This document shows positions 35,524-44,524 of a stretch of 53,703 bases of DNA, in pieces (the stretch's first letter is position 1; the number at the start of each line of letters is the position of its first letter). Origin of the DNA: Candidatus Poribacteria bacterium (GTDB taxonomy: Bacteria; Poribacteria; DTPJ01; WJIO01); assembly GCA_014730235.1 (NCBI GenBank), contig WJIO01000153.1, positions 1-53,703 on the forward strand, given 5' to 3'. The notes under the pieces were generated by a model. That model saw only the letters and a list, made by a program, of their open reading frames with translations, was not told the DNA's origin and searched no databases. The position numbers and the translations under genes are program-made.

Positions 35524-35586
35524 GTCATTCCTGCGAAACTCTTATTCTTTTTTGCTCAAGCTTTTTCAAAAAGCTTGAAGCAGGTT
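35524..35586. repeat. Fragment of MITE-like core with nested insertion
   Basis: GTCATTCCTGCGAA is interrupted by a 39-base segment (35538-35576) containing the palindrome TCAAGCTTTTT/AAAAAGCTTGA, then resumes GAAGCAGG. The same insertion at the same point occurs at 48814-48852. The ends of the host element are not recognisable here. The remaining gap 35433-35657 shows nothing else. Confidence 0.65.
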
Positions 35587-35657
35587 CATCTGTTTCTTTA
35601 TGCTGAATTCTTATAAACATTGGTTTTAGAGATTTTTTAGAATTCTCAGTAATATAA

Positions 35658-36989
35658 TTAATCCCTTTTATAAATCCAGTAAGAATTTCCCGGTTTCATA
35701 AAATACAGAATATCATGGTTAAAAGGTGGATATATTTTCCATTTCCCGGTTTTATTGTCAAAACCAAAAACATTAACATTACCTTCTGCTAAAACAGCTA
35801 AAACCTGTTCTACCGGTTGTATTAACGAAGAATTGTAACTTACTAAATTCCAGCCTGTATTTAAATTAGAAACCTCATTATAATATTGTCCTGCATCCAG
35901 AACCAGCATTCCATCCTCACGCATCTGTATACAGTAACTTTTACCCGGATCAATAGTGTTAATTCTATTGGGTATCAAGCGATCATCTGTATGGTAAGAA
36001 CTCCAAATACCTGTAAAAAAATTATATGACCAGATCGAAATGACTTTATCAATTATCGTTCCCAGAGCATCTTCAACATTACTTGGGTTGAGATATACTG
36101 GTGTAGAGAAGTAATTCCATCCCGCTTTAAGCTTTATGATCGGAAAAAAGAAGATATACGGTTCAACAGGTATATCTGCAACTTTTTGATCTTGTGCCAA
36201 AAATTTTGATTTGTTTCCATATAATACCTGAATAGTATAAGTATCATCATCCTGAGCTTCTGAACTGGGAATTACATTTATATTATAATTCCCCATAATT
36301 GCACTGGGAATAATTACTATATCATCTTCTTCTCCATCGTTATTCATATCCAGTTCTACATAGGTTGCCGCTGGTATTTCTGTAGAAGATTTATTAATCT
36401 GTTTGCCTTCCGGGTCAGTAACAACCAAATCCACAGGTGAGAGGGCTTTTATTAATAAGCCAGGAGTATTGTAAACTATCGTAACAGAACCATTGGAAGT
36501 ATGTGCGGGTACCTCTGTTAAGTTTGCTTTAAAAGATGCTTTTATAAAGTTGAATAACCCCATATCACCAAATTTGACTGTATCCCGAACTCTGAATCTC
36601 ACTTTAACCAGATGACCGGAACCTTCTAATGGAGATAAATTCAGCATATTTATAAGAAAATAATCTTCACCAAGTCCTGCAGCTATCATCCAATCAGAAG
36701 TTATTGTATCATCCCGAACAATAGCAGTATCAGTTTCTGGTGATTTCTCAGGATACACAAGTTCGGGGTCGAAGCCAACTTCCAACTCAATCAGATTAAT
36801 ACCCTGACCCGTTGCATCACTTATGCTAATAGGAAGTATAAATACTTCACCTGGCAAAGATTTAATATCTGGCATAGATACATCAATATCGGCTTTGGAA
36901 ATATCAGGAATCAGGAATATAAGAATTATTGATATAGAAAGATAAATGTAGATAAATGATGCATTAATCCCACAGGTTGTTTTCTTCAT
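35658..36989 (-). CDS. Exported protein with cohesin-like N-domain
   Basis: 443 residues; signal peptide at about 1-33 (SIILIFLIPDISKA). Residues 35-175 have the pattern of a cohesin / type-III carbohydrate-adhesion beta-sandwich: VSMPDIKSLPGEVFILPISI, then INLIELEVGFDPELV and GHLVKVRFRV. A middle beta domain includes the acidic loop ELDMNNDGEEDDIVI. The C-terminal part has two copies of a motif LKAGWNYFSTPVYL / LNTGWNLVSYNSSL, each followed by a W-rich strand and a PGKSYCIQ / PGNSYWIY end, similar to the GW-x-x-V-S repeats seen in proteins of deep-branching bacteria. Last gene of the envelope operon, 9 bases after the Pal-like gene. Probably surface or periplasmic; function unknown. Confidence 0.7.
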   Translation of the reverse strand: MKKTTCGINASFIYIYLSISIILIFLIPDISKADIDVSMPDIKSLPGEVFILPISISDATGQGINLIELEVGFDPELVYPEKSPETDTAIVRDDTITSDWMIAAGLGEDYFLINMLNLSPLEGSGHLVKVRFRVRDTVKFGDMGLFNFIKASFKANLTEVPAHTSNGSVTIVYNTPGLLIKALSPVDLVVTDPEGKQINKSSTEIPAATYVELDMNNDGEEDDIVIIPSAIMGNYNINVIPSSEAQDDDTYTIQVLYGNKSKFLAQDQKVADIPVEPYIFFFPIIKLKAGWNYFSTPVYLNPSNVEDALGTIIDKVISIWSYNFFTGIWSSYHTDDRLIPNRINTIDPGKSYCIQMREDGMLVLDAGQYYNEVSNLNTGWNLVSYNSSLIQPVEQVLAVLAEGNVNVFGFDNKTGKWKIYPPFNHDILYFMKPGNSYWIYKRD

Positions 36990-36998
36990 GATAAACCT

Positions 36999-38684
36999 TT
37001 AAGGGTCAAGTGCCTTTGTCAGAAAAACCACATCAACACGACGGTTTTGTCTACGCCCTTCTTCATTTATATTTGAAGCTATAGGACGGGTCTCACCATA
37101 GCCAACTGAGGATAAATTTTTCAAAGGTATATTCTCCTGGTCTACAAGATATCTAAGGAAATTATGGGCCCGCTCTGTGGATATTTTAAGATTTGATTCA
37201 TCAGAACCCTGGCTGTCTGTATGTCCCTCTATTATTAACTTGATTTGGGGATATTTCCTTAAAATATCGGCCAGAGATTTCATCCGGTCTTTAATATCTT
37301 CACGAATTCGACTGCTTCCCTGGGAAAATAAATTGCCGCCCATGCTTATGACAACACCTGCTTCTGTTCTGCGAATACTGGATTCAGGTATATTCTGAGC
37401 GTTCTGAATAATATCATTTTCAATTTCTGCTATCTTGCGATCCTGCTCATTTTTAGCCTCTACCATCTTAATAGCTGTTACGGCGTAGGCAGAACTTTCC
37501 CTTGAAATAGATACAGCTTTTTCAAAATCCTCTTGCTGAAGAGCTTTTCTTGCGTTATCCAGAGCTTCAAAAGCTTTGTAATAAATTTCCCCAGCCACTT
37601 CTTCAGCACCCTCTGATTGAGCCTGAGAAATATTTCTTTCTGCCTTTGCAATAGCATCAAGGGCATTGGCTCTAATATCTTCCAGAGCTTCCCGTTCACG
37701 GTTTTCCCTGTCCTTTTTCTGAGCTACAATAAGGTTACTGGATGCTGAAATTCTAGCTTCATCAGCCAGGGATTCAGCCCGGTCATATCTTTTAGCATCT
37801 AATGCAATTTTAGCTTCATTTATCAGCTTTTCAGCCTGTTGAAACATGCTGGAATTTTCATCAGCCAAAACCCCTTTTGCCTGTTCCAGGATCAGTTCTG
37901 CTTTTGTAATAGATGAAGCAGCCCTATCTCTGCCTCTCAGGGATTCCTCTGATTCAGCCTCTAATCTTGCCCGAGCCTGCACAACAGCGTTGGCGGCATT
38001 TCTGGAAGCCTCCATTGAAGCTTCCAAAGCCTTGTCAAAATTACCTTCGTCTAATTCTGATTTCGCAATATTCAGAGAGGCAACGGCAGCATCGTAAGGT
38101 TGTTGAGCATATCTGGATGCCTTAACTTCATCAGCCAATCTTATTTCCAGTTCTGCTTTGGATATTTCCAGTTCTGTTTTTGCATGCTGTATATCCTGTT
38201 CCGCTTTTTTCATAGCTTCCTGGGCTGATTTTTCGGCTAAACGGGCTTTTTCCTCAGCTATCTTTAGTTTCGTTTCGGCCAAAGCCAGTTCATCCCCACG
38301 CATGGCCCACATAATTTCAGAAATACCTCCCTGAGCTTCCATTATCCGACGTTCAGCCTTAATCTTACCAGCTATTGCTATTGAGATAAGGGCTTCCAGA
38401 TTGGCCATATAAGCCATCTCCATTGCCTTTTGATTATTACCTTTTCTAAGCACTTCCTGGGCAACTTCAACAAGGTTATTGGCTCTTTCCATCTGCTCAG
38501 GAGCGTATTCAGAAGCATTTTGTTCCTGAGCGATAGCAATGGAATTGCGCGCCTCTACTACCGAATTGCTTGCTGTACCTGCATCTACTTCCATTGCACC
38601 TCTTGTTGCGCATCCAGCTAAAACAAGAATAACAATTAGAAAGATAAAAATCCCGGATAAAGGGTATCTAAAATATGTAGCCAT
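36999..38684 (-). CDS. Pal/OmpA-like lipoprotein with long coiled coil (DUF4398-like)
   Basis: 561 residues. Lipobox LAGC (Cys near 25). Residues about 35-410 are almost entirely Ala/Glu-rich helices with DUF4398-like repeats (NSIAIAQEQNASEYAPEQME; pattern A-x-x-A-I-x-x-A). The C-terminal about 130 residues form an OmpA/Pal peptidoglycan-binding domain: GNLFSQGSSRIRED, LIIEGHTDSQGSDESNLKIS, SVGYGETRPIASN, GRRQNRRVDVVF, with the diaminopimelate-binding Asp and Arg in place. It should tether the outer membrane to the cell wall, with the long helix spanning extra distance. It lies in an operon with ExbB/TolQ- and TonB-like genes, as Pal does in tol-pal. Confidence 0.88.
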   Translation of the reverse strand: MATYFRYPLSGIFIFLIVILVLAGCATRGAMEVDAGTASNSVVEARNSIAIAQEQNASEYAPEQMERANNLVEVAQEVLRKGNNQKAMEMAYMANLEALISIAIAGKIKAERRIMEAQGGISEIMWAMRGDELALAETKLKIAEEKARLAEKSAQEAMKKAEQDIQHAKTELEISKAELEIRLADEVKASRYAQQPYDAAVASLNIAKSELDEGNFDKALEASMEASRNAANAVVQARARLEAESEESLRGRDRAASSITKAELILEQAKGVLADENSSMFQQAEKLINEAKIALDAKRYDRAESLADEARISASSNLIVAQKKDRENREREALEDIRANALDAIAKAERNISQAQSEGAEEVAGEIYYKAFEALDNARKALQQEDFEKAVSISRESSAYAVTAIKMVEAKNEQDRKIAEIENDIIQNAQNIPESSIRRTEAGVVISMGGNLFSQGSSRIREDIKDRMKSLADILRKYPQIKLIIEGHTDSQGSDESNLKISTERAHNFLRYLVDQENIPLKNLSSVGYGETRPIASNINEEGRRQNRRVDVVFLTKALDP

Positions 38685-38706
38685 AATGTCCCCTCTACAT
38701 ACATTA

Positions 38707-39129
38707 CTAATTTGTTTGATTTTTGTATTTTTTCAGTTCTTTTTCAGCTTCTATTAGTTCAGTATTTACTTTAGCCGCCTGAGTGGAAATATTTTGCAAT
38801 TCTTTTTCCATTTGGCTTGCTTCAGATTCAACTTTTCTCTGCTTTGCAATAGCTTCGGCAAGACGTGCTTGGGCTTCGGCCTGATGAAGAAGGAGCAATG
38901 CCTGATTGGTTTCACCCATTTGTAATTTCTTATTGGCGTTATCCCTGCTGCTTTTGGCATTCTGGAACTCCTGCTTGGCCAAAATTTCCGCATCAGCTTG
39001 TTTAGCTTTTGATATGCTGGCATCAACAGACTCTAACAGTGGTTCAATTAACTGCCCTTGACCACCGCAACCGACCAGAATCAAAAAACATAAAATCAGA
39101 ATCGTAGATGATGGAATCAGGAAAGACAT
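38707..39129 (-). CDS. DUF4398-like small helical lipoprotein
   Basis: The start is placed at ATG 39129, which has AGAGGTG upstream; a longer in-frame reading would overlap the preceding gene. 140 residues with lipobox LVGC (Cys near 21). The mature part is one long amphipathic helix/coiled coil (SISKAKQADAEILAKQEFQ; QAEAQARLAEAIAKQRKVES), the DUF4398 pattern. It resembles the helical segment of the Pal-like protein encoded 22 bases downstream, suggesting the two interact or arose by duplication. Confidence 0.75.
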   Translation of the reverse strand: MSFLIPSSTILILCFLILVGCGGQGQLIEPLLESVDASISKAKQADAEILAKQEFQNAKSSRDNANKKLQMGETNQALLLLHQAEAQARLAEAIAKQRKVESEASQMEKELQNISTQAAKVNTELIEAEKELKKYKNQTN

Positions 39130-39149
39130 AGACACCTCTGATAAACAGA

Positions 39150-39175
39150 AAGTGGTTGGATTTAACCAACCACTT
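39150..39175 (-). promoter_or_regulatory. Intercistronic hairpin
   Basis: AAGTGGTTGG (39150-39159) pairs with CCAACCACTT (39166-39175) across a 6-base loop, between the TPR lipoprotein and DUF4398 genes. The following minus-strand sequence (TCTGTTTATC) is a poor U tract, so partial termination or mRNA processing within the operon is more likely than a full stop. Confidence 0.5.
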
Positions 39176-39199
39176 CTAAGATATTGTTTGGATGAAGTT

Positions 39200-40435
39200 T
39201 TATGGATGTGCGTTGGGATCTGTATCTGAAGTTCCCGCAGTAGATTCCTCATAATACGGGTATCCATCCTGATCTTCATCGTATTCATATTGTCTTACCT
39301 TGAGTTCAGCAGCTTTATAAAGTTTGCCATCAGGATATGTATCCCGGTAAGTCTTGTAATATTCGTAGGCGTTTTCGTATTGTCTTAAACTTTCGTAACA
39401 AATAGCCATATTGTATATAGCTTCACCACGTCGAAAATCTGTTGGATGATACTTAATATAATTATTATAAGCATCCAAAGCTTCAAAGTATTGTCCCATT
39501 TCCAACTGGTAAGTTTCAGCTATACCAAATCTTGCCTGAGCTGCCTGACGAAGCATGAGAGGTACTCTATCAATCAACATTCGATATGCTTCTATGGCTT
39601 TTGGATAATTTTTCAACTGTCGCCATTTGGTTGCGACCGCCAGGAAAGACTGAGCGACCTGCTCCTGTTTAATTCCATATCTTTCATAACCAGTAATATT
39701 ACGTCCCTCAGGAACTTTTCGTTTCTGAGCTTCTCTTATAAAGGCGATGTGTTCACTTATTTCACCGCGAATTTTATTGGTTTCTCTAAGCAAGTCCTGA
39801 ACTTCACTCACACGGAATTTAAGATCAGGATAATTTTCTTCGTTTACTTTTTCAAATTCATTCCAACCAGCATCCAGATCATACAGCTTATAGAAATATA
39901 TATTACCAATATTAACCTGTGCCTGGGCAGCTTTTGGACTACCAGGGAACTCTTCGATTAACTGATTATAAACTTCTATTGCCCTATCATAGTTACCCAG
40001 TCTGTTATCATATATAGATCCAAGTTCCATAAGGGCATCAGCGGCTACATCAGTACCAGGATTGTTACTATGCAATATTCTAAGCCTTTCGATATCCCTT
40101 CTACTTTCTCTTATCTGAGATACCCTGTTTCTGGCTTCTGTACCCAGGTAGCTCATTTTAGGCTCAGAATCGGCAACTTCCTGGAAAATCGCCATAGCTT
40201 CATCGAATTTTCCCTGGAATTTGTATGATTCACCTATATAGAATTTGGCCCGGTTTGTATAATCTCCACCCTGGGCAACAATTTCCTGAAAAGTTACAAT
40301 AGCTTCTTCGTAGTTTCCTGCTTCAAATTCCTTTAAACCACTTTCAAAATCAATACCTTCTGTTGTACAGCTATTTAGTGCTATAACAACAAACAGCAGA
40401 GCTACACACAAAGTAGCAATATATATCTGCCTCAT
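39200..40435 (-). CDS. TPR lipoprotein (BamD/CpoB-like)
   Basis: The start at ATG 40435 is supported by GAGGAGGAA upstream and makes a proper lipoprotein signal with lipobox LNSC; a longer in-frame version lacks this. 411 residues. At least six TPR units of the periplasmic YbgF/BamD style are visible (FESGLKEFEAGNYEEAIVTF; ADALMELGSIYDNRLGNYDR; EAIYNMAICYESLRQYENAY). An acidic C-terminus (YDEDQDGYPYYEES, then DTDPNAHP) includes a possible Ca-type loop. In tol-pal operons a TPR protein (CpoB) accompanies TolQRA-Pal; here it sits in the equivalent position. Confidence 0.85.
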   Translation of the reverse strand: MRQIYIATLCVALLFVVIALNSCTTEGIDFESGLKEFEAGNYEEAIVTFQEIVAQGGDYTNRAKFYIGESYKFQGKFDEAMAIFQEVADSEPKMSYLGTEARNRVSQIRESRRDIERLRILHSNNPGTDVAADALMELGSIYDNRLGNYDRAIEVYNQLIEEFPGSPKAAQAQVNIGNIYFYKLYDLDAGWNEFEKVNEENYPDLKFRVSEVQDLLRETNKIRGEISEHIAFIREAQKRKVPEGRNITGYERYGIKQEQVAQSFLAVATKWRQLKNYPKAIEAYRMLIDRVPLMLRQAAQARFGIAETYQLEMGQYFEALDAYNNYIKYHPTDFRRGEAIYNMAICYESLRQYENAYEYYKTYRDTYPDGKLYKAAELKVRQYEYDEDQDGYPYYEESTAGTSDTDPNAHP

Positions 40436-40523
40436 TATAGTTCCTCCTCGGTTACCTTTATTGGCGGATTTGGTTTGATGTTTTAAACCCTTTAACGTCA
40501 AAACCAAAGTTTAAATTTTGGAG

Positions 40524-41777
40524 CTAATCTCCTATACTGGTTAGCTCAAAGTTTATGGGTATTTCACCATACTGCTCTTTTTGCTCATAGTTTTTGGGTA
40601 GTGCCTCAAATCTTATTTGCTCAACGTAATTACTTGCCAAAGTATCAAGTCTTGGGCTACCAGACTTTTTCACAACTTTAACGTTAGTTACATATCCGGC
40701 TGGATTAACCCAGAGCTTGATTATTGTAGTACCACCTTTACTGGCCTGGTATCCTTCGGGTAGTTTGGGCCAGAATACAACCTTCCTGCCAGCAATATCG
40801 CCGGTAATTTCGCCGGCAAAACTGGGTTTGGCTACTTCATCAGAAGGCCCGACTCGATCTTCAGGATAAGACACATCGCTTTCAACACGATTTGGCGGTC
40901 TTGCTATATTTGATCTGGGGCCATCTTTCACCTGCTGCTGAGTTCGTCCTATCTCAAGAACAGGTTTCTTTGTGCTATCCAAGGCCGAATCAACATTAAT
41001 AGCAGGGGCATTATCCTGGGGTTGAACCTCGCGTTCGCTGCGCGTGGCTGATCTCAACACCATATCACTGCCCTTGTCCGACACCCGGGCAAGGGTTTTG
41101 GGCAGTTGCGGCATAGAGTCCTCTATTTCACTTCCTGGGGCTGTGTCAGTTACGCTTTGTATCTCGATCTTGGGTAAAGTCGGTGCTTTTTCAGCAACAG
41201 TCTTATTCTGAGGTATAATCTCAGCCATTAAAGGTTGTTGTTCTTCTTCTATCTCTTCTATAGTTACAATAATTTCATTTTCTTCTGGCATTTCGGCTGT
41301 ATCTGCCGGCGCACCGTATATCAATATAGCAAGTATAGCTATAACAACAACATTTTCAGCGATAGCCAATATAAAGAAGGACGCCAATTCTTTTCTGGAT
41401 ATATAGGAAAATGCTCCAACTCCAGTAACGGTGCTGACAGCAGCATAGCCAATACTTATATTAAATCCCCAGAAACCAAGAACACCTATGACATTAACAG
41501 CAACTATTGCAGGACATACATATAATGCCAGAGCAGAAGCCCATACCTGTGATGTTACATAACCAATAGCACTGGTTACCCATAATGCACCTGCAATAAG
41601 CATTGCTAAACCAAATATAATTGATCCAACTTTAATTGTGGGAGTAAGGTGCATTGCTTCTGCCGTTGGTCTTGCACCCTCAACAACTGCCATTATACCA
41701 AGAACGACGTTAAGAACTCCCACAGCCAGAAGCACAATAACAATTATCCATTTTTTTCCTGATGATATTTCATTCAT
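40524..41777 (-). CDS. Polytopic TonB-family protein
   Basis: 417 residues. The first about 165 residues contain four to five membrane helices, instead of the single anchor of TonB/TolA. A Pro/Glu-rich linker (about 170-320) follows, then a TonB C-terminal domain (about 330-415: GGTTIIKLWVNPAGYVTNVK, SGSPRLDTLASNYVEQIRFEAL, INFEL). It sits 46 bases after the ExbB/TolQ-like gene. It would transduce proton-motive force to the outer membrane. The polytopic N-terminus may replace the missing ExbD/TolR partner; that is inference. Confidence 0.85.
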   Translation of the reverse strand: MNEISSGKKWIIVIVLLAVGVLNVVLGIMAVVEGARPTAEAMHLTPTIKVGSIIFGLAMLIAGALWVTSAIGYVTSQVWASALALYVCPAIVAVNVIGVLGFWGFNISIGYAAVSTVTGVGAFSYISRKELASFFILAIAENVVVIAILAILIYGAPADTAEMPEENEIIVTIEEIEEEQQPLMAEIIPQNKTVAEKAPTLPKIEIQSVTDTAPGSEIEDSMPQLPKTLARVSDKGSDMVLRSATRSEREVQPQDNAPAINVDSALDSTKKPVLEIGRTQQQVKDGPRSNIARPPNRVESDVSYPEDRVGPSDEVAKPSFAGEITGDIAGRKVVFWPKLPEGYQASKGGTTIIKLWVNPAGYVTNVKVVKKSGSPRLDTLASNYVEQIRFEALPKNYEQKEQYGEIPINFELTSIGD

Positions 41778-41823
41778 CTGTTAACACCACCTGTCATGTA
41801 CTGGACTTGACAGACCAAAAATA

Positions 41824-42507
41824 CTAATCCTCATCTTCGTCTTCGCCGCTCATTTCCGATTCCTGTGTTACCAGTCTGGATTCTCCTGTTGTAAAGAAGC
41901 GCACCAGGGAAAACGAATGACGTACCATTTCGTTTATCATACTATCTACTTTTGACATAAAATAAGCATAAGCTATCATAGCGGGAATTGCAACTGTCAG
42001 ACCGGCAGCAGTAGTCAAAAGTGCATAGGAAACTCCCCTTGCAACAGTAGTCGCTGTGTCAGGTCTGTCTGTTCTCCAAACAGCACCAAAAGAAATAAAC
42101 ATACCGGAAACTGTACCTAAAAGCCCGATAATAACAGCTATTCCACCGAGAAAAGACAGGGTTTTCAGATACTTCTGTAAACGGAGCTTTTCCAAATTTG
42201 CGGTTTGATTAATGACCGCCCATAAGTCCGGTTTTCTTAAGTACCTGTTTTTTATTGCGACTTTTATTATCTTTGTAAGAGGGCCCGGTCGTGAATCACA
42301 TAGAGAAAGGGCAAGGTCCAGCTTTCCTTTTTCAAGCACTCTATAGATCCTTGCGATGAAACGACGAGGCATGAGTTTTCTCCTGCGCAGATTATATAAA
42401 CGTTCAAGAATAATAGCATGGGAAAACAGAGAGCAAAAAAGTAGAGGTATAAGTAAAGGTCCACCATTGCCCAGTTGAGAAAATCCACCTGTTATAGCAT
42501 CAATCAT
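41824..42507 (-). CDS. MotA/TolQ/ExbB proton channel family protein
   Basis: 227 residues with three membrane helices: one N-terminal (GGPLLIPLLFCSLFSHAIIL) and two in the conserved C-terminal block (LKTLSFLGGIAVIIGLLGTV, then SYALLTTAAGLTVAIPAMIAYAYF). The family core GLLGTVSGMFISF and TTAAGLTVAIPA is intact. No Shine-Dalgarno sequence is visible before the ATG (TTTAAATAATT), which is unusual for this window. The acidic tail EMSGEDEDED is also atypical. No ExbD/TolR gene is adjacent. Confidence 0.93.
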   Translation of the reverse strand: MIDAITGGFSQLGNGGPLLIPLLFCSLFSHAIILERLYNLRRRKLMPRRFIARIYRVLEKGKLDLALSLCDSRPGPLTKIIKVAIKNRYLRKPDLWAVINQTANLEKLRLQKYLKTLSFLGGIAVIIGLLGTVSGMFISFGAVWRTDRPDTATTVARGVSYALLTTAAGLTVAIPAMIAYAYFMSKVDSMINEMVRHSFSLVRFFTTGESRLVTQESEMSGEDEDED

Positions 42508-42579
42508 AATTATTTAAACATATTCAATGTAAAATACAAGTTGTTTTAAATTCAAACTGTGCATTTAATTTATTGTTTT

Positions 42580-42685
42580 GGTTCTTCCAACTTGAGTGTG
42601 GAAATAAAAAAATTTTTCTAATTAAGAAAAAATCTCATCTTTTTGTCATTCCTGCTTTTGCAGGAATGACAGGCTAGGGTTCTAG
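42580..42685. repeat. MITE-like copy, right half replaced
   Basis: Left end GGTTCTTCCAACTTGAGTGTGG and core hairpin GTCATTCCTG-CTTTTG-CAGGAATGAC (42645-42670) are clear. The expected right terminal repeat is missing; instead a different palindrome begins at 42686. It sits between the ExbB-like and beta-barrel genes. Confidence 0.7.
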
Positions 42686-42721
42686 GCTTGTAGGAACACG
42701 GCATGCCGTGTTCCTACAAGC
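42686..42721. repeat. 36-bp perfect palindrome with GGCATGCC centre
   Basis: GCTTGTAGGAACACGGCA and its exact reverse complement abut with no spacer. No T run follows on either strand. It looks like a REP-type dispersed repeat; no second copy is seen in this window. Confidence 0.6.
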
Positions 42722-42784
42722 GCATAAATAATATGTCTTTTAAAAAGTGCGAAAGTATAGTCTTTAGAGATTCTATTTATATAG

Positions 42785-44524
42785 TTAAAATTTCAAAACT
42801 AAACCCAAATCAATCATCCAATCTGGCAATCCGTATTCTTTCCAGATTTGATATTTATCCTCTCCAAAATAAAATTGGCTTGAAGCAAAGACCTTCGCAT
42901 ATTTTCCAAAGCTTTTTGATATACCCGGTTTCACAAGGAAATAGCCAGGAAGTGTTTCTTCGCCATTCAATTCTGTATATCTTATTCCCCAGAATTCACC
43001 ATCAACAGAAAACTCCAGACCCAGCGGGGCTTCATAGGTAAAGCCAAGAAGGCCTTTATTATTTGGTCTGTATGGAATATTAATGTCGTTTTCCTGCTGG
43101 TGAAATTCTTGTATATATTCAACGTTATGTTTTAAACGATCTCCAAATGCTGAACCTTCCCATCCTGCTTTAAAACCATATATGCGAGAACTTTCCAGAG
43201 AAATAGGCTTCCAGGATAAGGTATCATCCTGAATATTTTCAAATATTACCAGGTCATCAACTTCACGATCAAAAGCTTCGGCAGTTATTGCGAATTTTCT
43301 TGTTATTCTATACTGCAAAGATGCTTTTATATCCCAGGATCTTTCCAGACTTAAAGATGGATTTAATCGCATATAATTATTCTGGATATATAAATCTCTA
43401 AGGTTCTGTCTAATGACATTTCTTTCAACACCAAATTTAAGTATAGCATTTCTACCTAGTCTCGATGTAAATATAAGATTTGGATTCAGATATATATCCG
43501 GTTCCCATCCTTCACCATTTTCAGAACCTTTACGGGCATCAAATAATAAATTCAATTCAGCGCTTAAGACAAATATCAGGAATCTTATATACTGGTCACG
43601 AACATATAGCTTTACTGTTGCTTCCTGTGCTTCTTCGTTTTCATTTTCTCCATCAAGATATGATATGTCTCCGCCCATTTCAATGGGATTGGATTTAGAT
43701 AGTAACGCGCTAAATCCTAATCCTGCCTTGATATCCAACGCACCATGAGAATCAGATGTAACGGGTTCGGTCATTTGAAGGTTTGTAATATCCAAATTAA
43801 TAGATGCGTCAAAATTATCTGAAAGTTTTTGATCCAGATCCAGATACGCGTTTGCTATTGACCTATCGTTCTCATAATTTGCACCAGTATTGCTTAAATA
43901 AGCCATATCTTTGGCTTTATAATTCACATCGACTTTCAGATTTGTATTCTCAGTCTGATATGTAATAGCTCCCCGCAGTTTATCAATATTAAATTCTTCC
44001 AGATTATTATTTTCATTACTGACCATCTCTGGTGTTCTTTCTTTTCTTAAAGATGTTCTACCAGCTTCAACTAATGCCTCTGCATTGCCAAATCCCCTGA
44101 AGAATAGCATCTGGTATGATAAAACTACAGGAACACCCGAATAAGCCTTAATAGAAACCAGGAAATCCCGCTCTGATTCCTCTTTAGTATCACTCAGTTT
44201 TCCCGGAAGAGATGTAGGGGGAAGATACCAGGGACGCTCTTTTCGTTTCAATGGAGTATATATTCTGGAATCAGGCTTAGTAAAGCTGTGAAATTTCTCC
44301 TTTGGAATTTTAAGCTGGGTGGTATCCAGAATTTCTATATTAACAGTCGGAAGATCCATTATTTTGTCTTCATCGTCTTCGTCTTCCTTTATTTCCTCCT
44401 GGCTGTATGAATTTGCTAGAGCGAGAGTCAGGAAACCAACAAATAAGATACAAAACAATAAATATACAAATATTTTGTGGCTTGTTTTGGATCTCAGGTT
44501 TTGGGGCCTATCTCTCACCCGCAT
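42785..44524 (-). CDS. Outer-membrane beta-barrel protein (TonB-dependent-receptor-like)
   Basis: About 579 residues. The start is uncertain: ATG 44524 lies directly after AGGAGGTG, and GTG 44518 has better spacing. Signal peptide IFVYLLFCILFVGFLTLALA ends near residue 45 of the longest reading. After an acidic segment (KEDEDDEDK) come about 20 amphipathic beta strands (for example FNIDKLRGAITYQTENTNLK; NLKVDVNYKAKDMAYL) and a C-terminal aromatic residue (LVLKF), the insertion signal of outer-membrane barrels. The late strands resemble TonB-dependent receptors, but no plug domain or clear TonB box is seen. Overlap with the upstream giant TPR gene suggests coupling. Confidence 0.72.
   Translation of the reverse strand: MRVRDRPQNLRSKTSHKIFVYLLFCILFVGFLTLALANSYSQEEIKEDEDDEDKIMDLPTVNIEILDTTQLKIPKEKFHSFTKPDSRIYTPLKRKERPWYLPPTSLPGKLSDTKEESERDFLVSIKAYSGVPVVLSYQMLFFRGFGNAEALVEAGRTSLRKERTPEMVSNENNNLEEFNIDKLRGAITYQTENTNLKVDVNYKAKDMAYLSNTGANYENDRSIANAYLDLDQKLSDNFDASINLDITNLQMTEPVTSDSHGALDIKAGLGFSALLSKSNPIEMGGDISYLDGENENEEAQEATVKLYVRDQYIRFLIFVLSAELNLLFDARKGSENGEGWEPDIYLNPNLIFTSRLGRNAILKFGVERNVIRQNLRDLYIQNNYMRLNPSLSLERSWDIKASLQYRITRKFAITAEAFDREVDDLVIFENIQDDTLSWKPISLESSRIYGFKAGWEGSAFGDRLKHNVEYIQEFHQQENDINIPYRPNNKGLLGFTYEAPLGLEFSVDGEFWGIRYTELNGEETLPGYFLVKPGISKSFGKYAKVFASSQFYFGEDKYQIWKEYGLPDWMIDLGLVLKF

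Noticed and set aside
1-36989. A cellulosome: dockerin-like loops at the left edge with a cohesin-like protein at 35658-36989
   Set aside because: The Asp loops are not arranged as a dockerin pair, the cohesin match is weak, and no enzyme-dockerin genes are present.
42686-42721. Transcription terminator
   Set aside because: The palindrome is very stable but no T tract follows on either strand and there is no loop-forming spacer; a dispersed repeat fits better.
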